From NCBI GenBank assembly GCA_964459385.1, contig CAYWLG010000008.1:117021-181020 (forward strand): a DNA stretch of 64,000 nt. The letters run 5' to 3'. Positions 59,424-64,000 of the stretch are shown here, piece by piece. The DNA is from UBA6107 sp964459385. GTDB taxonomy: Bacteria; Chloroflexota; Anaerolineae; Anaerolineales; Anaerolineaceae. Within the stretch, counting starts at the first letter, position 1. Each line of letters begins with the position of its first letter. A program made the position numbers and the translations under genes. The notes beneath the pieces are model-generated. The model made no database searches. It saw only the letters and a program-made list of their open reading frames with translations, and was not told the origin of the DNA.

Positions 59424-59999
59424 ATGAAACTACTCATTGCCACCACAAACCCCGGAAAACGCGCCGAACTGATCGATCTGCTGCAAGAAACCGGTCTTGA
59501 GATCGTAACGCCGCGAGAAATCCAGCTTGAGTTGGACGTCGAAGAAAACGGGAATACTTATGACGAGAATGCCCTGCTCAAAGCGCGGGCTTATAGCCAT
59601 GCCAGCGGGCTGATCAGCCTGGCAGATGATACCGGGCTCGAAGTGGATGCACTCGATGGCAGACCTGGAGTCTATTCAGCCCGTTATGCCGATTCGGATG
59701 CGGCGCGGCGGGCCAAACTGCTGGGCGAATTACAGGGTTTCGCCAAACCCTGGACGGCCCATTTTCACTGCTCGGTGGCAGTGGCCGCCCCAGAAAGCGA
59801 GCCGCGCTTGTTTGAAGGGGATGTATTTGGCGAGATCAATGAAGAGGAGCGTGGTGAGTTTGGCTTTGGCTATGACCGGCTCTTTTACATCCCGGCCGCC
59901 GGCAAGACCCTGGCAGAGTTGACACTGGCAGAAAAGAACCACTTTAGTCATCGGGCGATGGCCGTCAGGCAAGCCCTGGCCTATTTGAAAGAGCTTTGA
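59424..59999 (+). CDS. rdgB: XTP/dITP diphosphatase (non-canonical purine NTP pyrophosphatase)
   Basis: A 191-residue RdgB/HAM1 enzyme that cleans ITP, XTP and their deoxy forms from the nucleotide pool. The start LLIATTNPGKRAELIDLLQ has the nucleotide loop (T/S-x-N-x2-K). SLADDTGLEVDALDGRPGVYSARYA (about 62-86) holds the Mg ligand Asp, then FGFGYDRLFYIP and NHFSHRAMA complete the site. A TATAAT at 59417 overlaps its start too closely to be its promoter. Confidence 0.95.
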   Translation: MKLLIATTNPGKRAELIDLLQETGLEIVTPREIQLELDVEENGNTYDENALLKARAYSHASGLISLADDTGLEVDALDGRPGVYSARYADSDAARRAKLLGELQGFAKPWTAHFHCSVAVAAPESEPRLFEGDVFGEINEEERGEFGFGYDRLFYIPAAGKTLAELTLAEKNHFSHRAMAVRQALAYLKEL

Positions 60000-60014
60000 T
60001 CTAAGAATCTTACG

Positions 60015-60036
60015 AGGATGCCAAAAACGGCATCCT
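60015..60036. terminator. Terminator between rdgB and the phosphatase
   Basis: 8-base stem AGGATGCC / GGCATCCT, loop AAAAAC, followed by TTTTA on the plus strand. It lies between converging genes. Confidence 0.8.
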
Positions 60037-60037
60037 T

Positions 60038-60643
60038 TTACTTAAAAAGTTCTCTTTTAGGATGGATATTGAGATTTAACACTTTTTGATGGTCTTTTTC
60101 CCACAAAACGCAAGAAATACTGCCGGGGTCAACCGTGAGGCGCACAAACTCGTCGAGGGGCATTTTTAGGGCGTGTGCCAATGCCAGACGCAAGATCTCG
60201 CAGTGTGCAAAACAGGCGATTGGCTCCTCGCCGTGTAAGGCAGATAATTTGTCTAAGCCGTCCACAATACGCTGCTGGGCCGCTTTGACCGATTCGCCGC
60301 CTGGAAAGACCACACTTGCGGGGTGTGAACTAAACTGCTGCCAGACGGGGGATTCGGCCAGCTCTGGCCCCAATCCCTGCAGGTCACCAAAGTTAACCTC
60401 TTTGAGAAAATCAGCCATCTGAACGGTAAGGTTCAGGGCACTGGCAAGGTAAGCAGCGGTCTCCCGGGTGCGTTCCAGCGGGCTGGCGTAGAGGGCCTGA
60501 ATGGACTGACGACTCAGTGCTGCAGCGGCACTTTGTGCCTGTGCGATGCCCAACTCATCCAAATGGACGCCCGGGCGATAGCCGGTGATGCGCACCCCGG
60601 TATCGGTCGTTCGTCCGTGGCGCACCAAGTAAAAGAGGGTCAT
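60038..60643 (-). CDS. Histidine phosphatase family protein (phosphoglycerate-mutase-like)
   Basis: A 201-residue enzyme. The catalytic RHG is at the N-terminus (FYLVRHGRTTDTG), followed by YASPLERTRETAAYLA and the second His in CFAHCEILRLALAHAL. It removes phosphate from a small molecule, for example alpha-ribazole phosphate, fructose bisphosphate or phosphosugars; the substrate cannot be read from sequence. Its start overlaps the RarA gene by four bases, so it is translated with it. Confidence 0.88.
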   Translation of the reverse strand: MTLFYLVRHGRTTDTGVRITGYRPGVHLDELGIAQAQSAAAALSRQSIQALYASPLERTRETAAYLASALNLTVQMADFLKEVNFGDLQGLGPELAESPVWQQFSSHPASVVFPGGESVKAAQQRIVDGLDKLSALHGEEPIACFAHCEILRLALAHALKMPLDEFVRLTVDPGSISCVLWEKDHQKVLNLNIHPKRELFK

Positions 60644-61998
60644 TTTGCCTCAGGTGGTTTCTCGACGCCCAGTGCCTGCGCCTGGGCTTTGCGCCAGCGA
60701 GCGACGCGTTCAGAGACTTGCGCTTCATAGCCCTGGTCAGAGGGTTTATAGAACTCGGTGCCCAATAAACCGGTGGGCAGATACTGCTGGGGGGTGAAGT
60801 GCCCCTCAAACATGTGCGGATATTGGTACCCCTTGCCGTGACCGAACCCCTTGGCATCGCGATTGGCATCCATCAAGTGGGTGGGTACGGCCCCCGTGCC
60901 GTGTTCTTCGATCTCTTTGCGCACTTCAAAGAAACAGGTGGCGGTGTTCGATTTAGGCGCCGTGGCCAAATATAGGGTGGCTTCTACGATCGGGTAAATA
61001 CCTTCTGGCATGCCGATGTATTCAAAGGCATAGGCGGCCGCAGCAGCCACCTGCAAGCCATGCGGGTCGGCAAGGCCGATATCTTCGCCGGAAAGCACGA
61101 TCAGGCGGCGCAGAATAAAGCGCGGATCTTCGCCGGCCAGGATCATCTTGGCCAGCCAGTAAAGGGCTGCATCGGGGTCTGAACCGCGCACAGACTTAAT
61201 GAAGGCCGAGATGGTGTCGTAGTGCGCATCTCCCATGCGGTCATAAAGGATGGCGCGCCGCTGAATGGACTCTTGGGCGATATCCAGCGTGATATGAATG
61301 CTCCCATCGGGTTCGGGTGGGGTGGATTCAACAGCCAATTCGATGGCATTGAGCAGATTACGGGCATCCCCGCCGGCGACGGTAGCCAGGTGATGGCGGG
61401 CGTCTTCATCCATTTGGACGTTTTTCTTGCCATAGCCCATCTCAGGGTCAGAGATGGCCCGGTCGATGATGGTAAGCATGTTGGCTTCGCTAAGCGGTTC
61501 GAGCACGAAAATGCGCGAACGCGATACCAGCGCCGGGATCACGTCAAAATAAGGGTTCTCCGTGGTGGCCCCAATGAGGGTGATCATGCCGTTTTCAACG
61601 TGGGGCAACAGGGCATCCTGCTGGGCTTTGTTCCAGCGGTGAACCTCATCCACAAAGAGCAGAGTGCGGCGGTGATAAAGCTTTCTGCGCTCTGTGGCCT
61701 CGGCGATCACTTTGCGCAGCTCGGCCACCCCGGCCAGCACGGCCGATATGCTTTCAAAGTGCGCCTGCGTATGGGCGGCGATCAGGCGCGCCAGCGTGGT
61801 CTTGCCGGTGCCTGGAGGGCCGGTGAAAATGAGCGAAGAGAACAGCCGGTCGGCCGTGATGGCGCGACGCAGCAATTTGCCCTCGCCGATGATGTTTTCC
61901 TGCCCGACGAATTCATCCAGCGAGCGCGGCCGCAGGCGGGCCGCCAGCGGGGCTTCGTGATCCATTTCTTCTTGCATGGCATGTTCGAATAGGTCCAT
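60640..61998 (-). CDS. rarA: Replication-associated recombination ATPase RarA (MgsA)
   Basis: A 452-residue AAA+ clamp-loader-like protein that acts at stalled forks. ATG 61998 is chosen; the frame reaches 62106 but the extra part crosses the promoter. It starts with LRPRSLDEFVGQENIIGEG. Walker A is FTGPPGTGKTTLARLI (about 56-71), Walker B is TLLFVDEVHRWNKAQQD, and GATTENPYFDVIPALVSR is sensor 1. The C-terminal MgsA domain has the GSDPDAALYWLAKMI and NRDAKGFGHGKGYQYPH marks. A -10-like TACAAT lies six bases before the ATG, so the mRNA may be leaderless. Confidence 0.95.
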   Translation of the reverse strand: MDLFEHAMQEEMDHEAPLAARLRPRSLDEFVGQENIIGEGKLLRRAITADRLFSSLIFTGPPGTGKTTLARLIAAHTQAHFESISAVLAGVAELRKVIAEATERRKLYHRRTLLFVDEVHRWNKAQQDALLPHVENGMITLIGATTENPYFDVIPALVSRSRIFVLEPLSEANMLTIIDRAISDPEMGYGKKNVQMDEDARHHLATVAGGDARNLLNAIELAVESTPPEPDGSIHITLDIAQESIQRRAILYDRMGDAHYDTISAFIKSVRGSDPDAALYWLAKMILAGEDPRFILRRLIVLSGEDIGLADPHGLQVAAAAAYAFEYIGMPEGIYPIVEATLYLATAPKSNTATCFFEVRKEIEEHGTGAVPTHLMDANRDAKGFGHGKGYQYPHMFEGHFTPQQYLPTGLLGTEFYKPSDQGYEAQVSERVARWRKAQAQALGVEKPPEAK

Positions 61999-62004
61999 AG
62001 CAAG

Positions 62005-62010
62005 ATTGTA
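62005..62010 (-). promoter_or_regulatory. Extended -10 box of rarA, six bases before its start
   Basis: On the minus strand the sequence reads TGC-TACAAT, six bases, ATG (61998). The TGn in front makes it an extended -10. The message would begin at or one base from the start codon. Confidence 0.6.
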
Positions 62011-62021
62011 GCATAATTTGC

Positions 62022-62049
62022 TTGATTTAGAACATATATCCGATATAAT
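62022..62049 (+). promoter_or_regulatory. Promoter of the DUF5680 gene
   Basis: TTGATT at 62022-62027, 16-base spacer, TATAAT at 62044-62049. It lies 43 bases before ATG 62093, which has its own AAGGAG site. It is divergent to the rarA promoter. Confidence 0.65.
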
Positions 62050-62092
62050 TATTTTACAAGCAAAAAACTCTCCCTGTGTAAGGAGACATAAT

Positions 62093-62548
62093 ATGGATAC
62101 CAACACATTCTTGGAATTTTTGATCCACGCAAAACATGCAACCTACGCTTCTGGTCGGGCGCCAGACAGCACCTGCCGGCCTTCTTCTCACGATCTGACT
62201 TACAATGAAGGCGAGTTAAGTTACATCGACACTTACCTGGGCGGCTTTCATTTTATTGGGGAAGAAGCCGTTTGGAGCGAGAAAACACCAGTCTGGGGTA
62301 TGAACTATTACGGCAAGATGCTGACGGGGGAGATTCCAGAAGGGTTCAGTGAGTTCTTAAAAGCTGTCCTCATGCGTGTGCCGCGCGAGGCTCCTTTTCG
62401 CGGTCCGGCCGAATTCCGCGCCGGTAACTTTGATTATGGCTGCAAGTGGAACGGCGAATTGAACCGCTTTAGCGGGGAAGAAGAGATCTTCTATAATGGT
62501 GAAAGAGTTTATTGGCTGGCTTTTCACGGCGGAGAGATCAAAGACTGA
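62093..62548 (+). CDS. DUF5680 domain protein
   Basis: A 151-residue cytoplasmic protein (ATG 62093, AAGGAG ribosome binding site). It matches the DUF5680 pattern: FLIHAKHATYASG at the start, DLTYNEGELSYIDTYLGG, FIGEEAVWSEKTPVWGMNYYG and RGPAEFRAGNFDYGCKWNG. The domain occurs alone or fused to XRE-type regulators. Its function is not known. The 3' end lies 23 bases before the PhzF gene. Confidence 0.85.
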   Translation: MDTNTFLEFLIHAKHATYASGRAPDSTCRPSSHDLTYNEGELSYIDTYLGGFHFIGEEAVWSEKTPVWGMNYYGKMLTGEIPEGFSEFLKAVLMRVPREAPFRGPAEFRAGNFDYGCKWNGELNRFSGEEEIFYNGERVYWLAFHGGEIKD

Positions 62549-62571
62549 GCGGACACGGAGGGGTTCTCTTT

Positions 62572-63372
62572 ATGACAGAGGAGATTTTGCTTTTTCAAGT
62601 GGATGCGTTCACCGATCAGGTGTTTAAGGGTAACCCGGCGGCAGTTTGCCTGCTGCCGGCCGTGCAGCCCGATAGCTGGATGAAGGCGCTGGCCGCAGAA
62701 ATGAACCTTTCTGAAACCGCCTTTCTCGTGAAAGCCACGGATGGGTTTGACCTGCGCTGGTTCACCCCAGCAGTGGAAGTGGATTTATGCGGGCACGCGA
62801 CGCTGGCGTCTGCACATGTGCTTTTTGAGAACGGATTCGCCCCACTTGAGACCCCCATTCGTTTTCATACCCGTTCGGGGTTGTTGACGGCCAGCGCCCA
62901 TCAGGACTGGATCGAACTCGATTTCCCGGCCCGCAAGTGTGAAGAAAGCGGTGAAAACGAGCGTCTGATCGAAGCAGTTGAGGTTCCGCCGGACGAGGTT
63001 TACAAGAGCGGGGAAAATATGCTCTATTATTATGAAGACGAGCAGTTGATTCGGCGCATGCAGCCTGATATGGCCAAGATCGCCTCCGTCTCTGTGCACG
63101 GGCTTATCGTCACGGCCCCCAGTAGTAAGCCCCCTTACGACTTTGTTTCACGTTTCTTTGCTCCCGCCATCGGGATTGATGAAGACCCGGTGACAGGCTC
63201 GGCCCACTGTTCGCTGGCGCCGTTTTGGCAGCAGCGGCTGCATAAAGATAATATGATCGGCTATCAGGCCTCGAAACGAGGGGGCGTCGTGAAAGTGCGC
63301 GTCAGCGGGGAGCGGGTTTATCTCAGCGGTCAGGCCGTTACCGTCTTTTCTACTCAACTCAAGGCCAGTTAG
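62572..63372 (+). CDS. PhzF-family isomerase/epimerase
   Basis: A 266-residue two-lobe protein. The first lobe has FQVDAFTDQVFKGNPAAVCLL and the catalytic Glu in EMNLSETAFL (near 46), then LRWFTPAVEVDLCGHATLASAHVLF. The second lobe has SRFFAPAIGIDEDPVTGSAHCSLAPFW. Start ATG 62572 is preferred over the frame end at 62512, which overlaps the previous gene. Family members isomerise or epimerise small molecules; the substrate is unknown. Confidence 0.92.
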   Translation: MTEEILLFQVDAFTDQVFKGNPAAVCLLPAVQPDSWMKALAAEMNLSETAFLVKATDGFDLRWFTPAVEVDLCGHATLASAHVLFENGFAPLETPIRFHTRSGLLTASAHQDWIELDFPARKCEESGENERLIEAVEVPPDEVYKSGENMLYYYEDEQLIRRMQPDMAKIASVSVHGLIVTAPSSKPPYDFVSRFFAPAIGIDEDPVTGSAHCSLAPFWQQRLHKDNMIGYQASKRGGVVKVRVSGERVYLSGQAVTVFSTQLKAS

Positions 63373-63379
63373 GAGTGTC

Positions 63380-63781
63380 ATGCCCATTGCTGATAAGATC
63401 CGCTATGTCAATAAACGCTTTACCAACCGAATGATGATCCATCTTGCCGGCAAAGCACACAGCCCGATCGCTTTGTTGACCCATTTTGGCCGCAAGAGCG
63501 GCAAAGCCTATCCGATTCCCATCATGGTTGCGCCCAGTGAAGACGGATTTGTCTTTGCGCTGACCTACGGTTCAGGCGTGGACTGGTACAAGAATGTTCA
63601 GGCGGCCAATAGAGCCGAACTGAGGTGGCAAGGGAAAGAATTTGCGTTATCAGCCCCGTCTCAATTGAACCCTGATGCCGGCAGAGCTTGTTTCGGGCGC
63701 CTGAAGGGACGGATTTTACGAATGGTGGGGGTGGATGAGTTTGTAAAAATGGCGGCGGTTAAGAAATCGGAAGAAATTTGA
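63380..63781 (+). CDS. Deazaflavin (F420)-dependent nitroreductase-like protein
   Basis: A 133-residue protein of the DDN/nitroreductase-like split-barrel family: PIALLTHFGRKSGKAYPIPIMV (LTHxGRKSG is the cofactor-phosphate site) and WYKNVQAANRAELRWQGKEF. Relatives use F420, though some bind flavin or haem. It ends the plus-strand run that began at 62093, seven bases after PhzF. No F420 biosynthesis gene is visible here. Confidence 0.85.
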   Translation: MPIADKIRYVNKRFTNRMMIHLAGKAHSPIALLTHFGRKSGKAYPIPIMVAPSEDGFVFALTYGSGVDWYKNVQAANRAELRWQGKEFALSAPSQLNPDAGRACFGRLKGRILRMVGVDEFVKMAAVKKSEEI

Positions 63782-63875
63782 AAGTTAGAACACATTATCC
63801 TTGACGTAATTGCGTCCATTTGATATAAACTAACGGCTTGTAGTAACACGGGTAAAAATGAAAAATTCGAATACC

Positions 63876-63904
63876 TTGCCTTTGGTGAAGTGTCTTGGTA
63901 TAAT
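63876..63904 (+). promoter_or_regulatory. Promoter of the tRNA-Thr gene
   Basis: TTGCCT at 63876-63881, 17-base spacer, TATAAT at 63899-63904; the tRNA begins 35 bases later. Confidence 0.7.
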
Positions 63905-63938
63905 TTTTCACGCTATTTCGAAACTTAAAAACTTACCC

Positions 63939-64000
63939 GCCGACATAGCTCAATCGGCAGAGCAACCGCCTTGTAAGTGGTAGGTTATGGGTTCGATTCC
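63939..64000 (+). tRNA. tRNA-Thr (anticodon TGT), cut by the window edge
   Basis: The sequence starts GCCGACAT, has the D-arm GCTCAATCGGCAGAGC, the anticodon arm ACCGC-CTTGTAA-GTGGT with anticodon TGT, and the T-arm start GGGTTCGATTCC. The 3' part of the acceptor stem and the T-stem are beyond position 64000. The next codon-reading partner genes are unknown. Confidence 0.9.

Noticed and set aside
61222..61992. Long plus-strand frame opposite rarA
   Set aside because: The opposite strand encodes a complete RarA with all AAA+ motifs; the plus frame is a shadow.
1..64000. CRISPR array, prophage or intact insertion sequence
   Set aside because: No regularly spaced direct repeats, integrase, or intact transposase with terminal inverted repeats was seen; the only transposase-like domain is the dead one in the signalling protein.

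Overview
The window looks like ordinary chromosome from an anaerobic, probably mesophilic member of the Chloroflexota, most likely class Anaerolineae. This is inferred from gene content and style: secreted proteins with long Thr-Pro linkers, small DUF4190 membrane proteins, a TadE pseudopilin cluster, a DnaB/DnaD/DnaC-like operon behind a DUF151 nuclease, an archaeal-type AspRS, several M42 peptidases, and mid-range GC with AT-rich islands. No 16S rRNA gene is present to prove it. There is no CRISPR array, intact insertion sequence or phage block.

Layout. 1-2.7 kb: end of a glycan cluster (glycosyltransferase, flippase). 2.7-3.2 kb: an AT-rich gap with a decayed reading frame. 3.2-6.8 kb: AAG-type DNA glycosylase, then thiamine-dependent E1 alpha and beta genes followed by a lipoyl/E1-binding/PglD-type sugar acyltransferase fusion in place of a normal E2. 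6.8-10.3 kb: Nramp transporter, tandem Usp protein, bactofilin, CPBP protease. 10.4-15.1 kb: proS, DegT aminotransferase, two membrane proteins. 15.1-18.6 kb: three-gene TadE/TadG pseudopilin operon. 18.6-19.3 kb: atypical response regulator. 19.7-23.8 kb: DUF151 nuclease, DnaB, DnaD-like protein and a double-headed DnaC-like ATPase. 23.8-28.6 kb: MscL with a zinc-ribbon tail, an AT-rich membrane glycosyltransferase, an MFS pump, a secreted protein. 28.6-35.7 kb (minus): receiver/roadblock/transposase-fold protein, polA and a TPR protein. 35.8-40.6 kb: wecC, wecB, glycosyltransferase, phosphodiesterase. 40.6-45.8 kb (minus): three M42 peptidases, a solute-binding lipoprotein and small membrane proteins. 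45.9-48.0 kb (minus): a metal-chelatase ChlI/ChlD gene split by a complete-looking -1 frameshift signal. 48.2-51.1 kb: YbaK, three DUF4190 proteins, a GNAT. 51.3-57.6 kb: cobalamin-binding mutase subunit, MeaB, AspRS, GNAT, Prs, MutM. 57.6-64 kb: major sigma factor, DUF177, RdgB, phosphatase, RarA, DUF5680, PhzF, deazaflavin-type reductase and the start of a tRNA-Thr.

The most notable observations are: (1) the frameshift cassette in the chelatase gene (Shine-Dalgarno-like element, A7 slip site, hairpin); (2) the lipoyl-PSBD-PglD fusion directly behind E1 alpha/beta; (3) a signalling protein ending in what looks like a catalytically dead IS200/Y1 transposase domain; (4) the fused double DnaC-like loader; (5) several genes whose -10 box lies only 6-9 bases before the start codon, suggesting leaderless mRNAs; (6) a three-stem structured element between the mutase subunit and meaB. 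All function calls were made by eye from sequence motifs; no database search was run.
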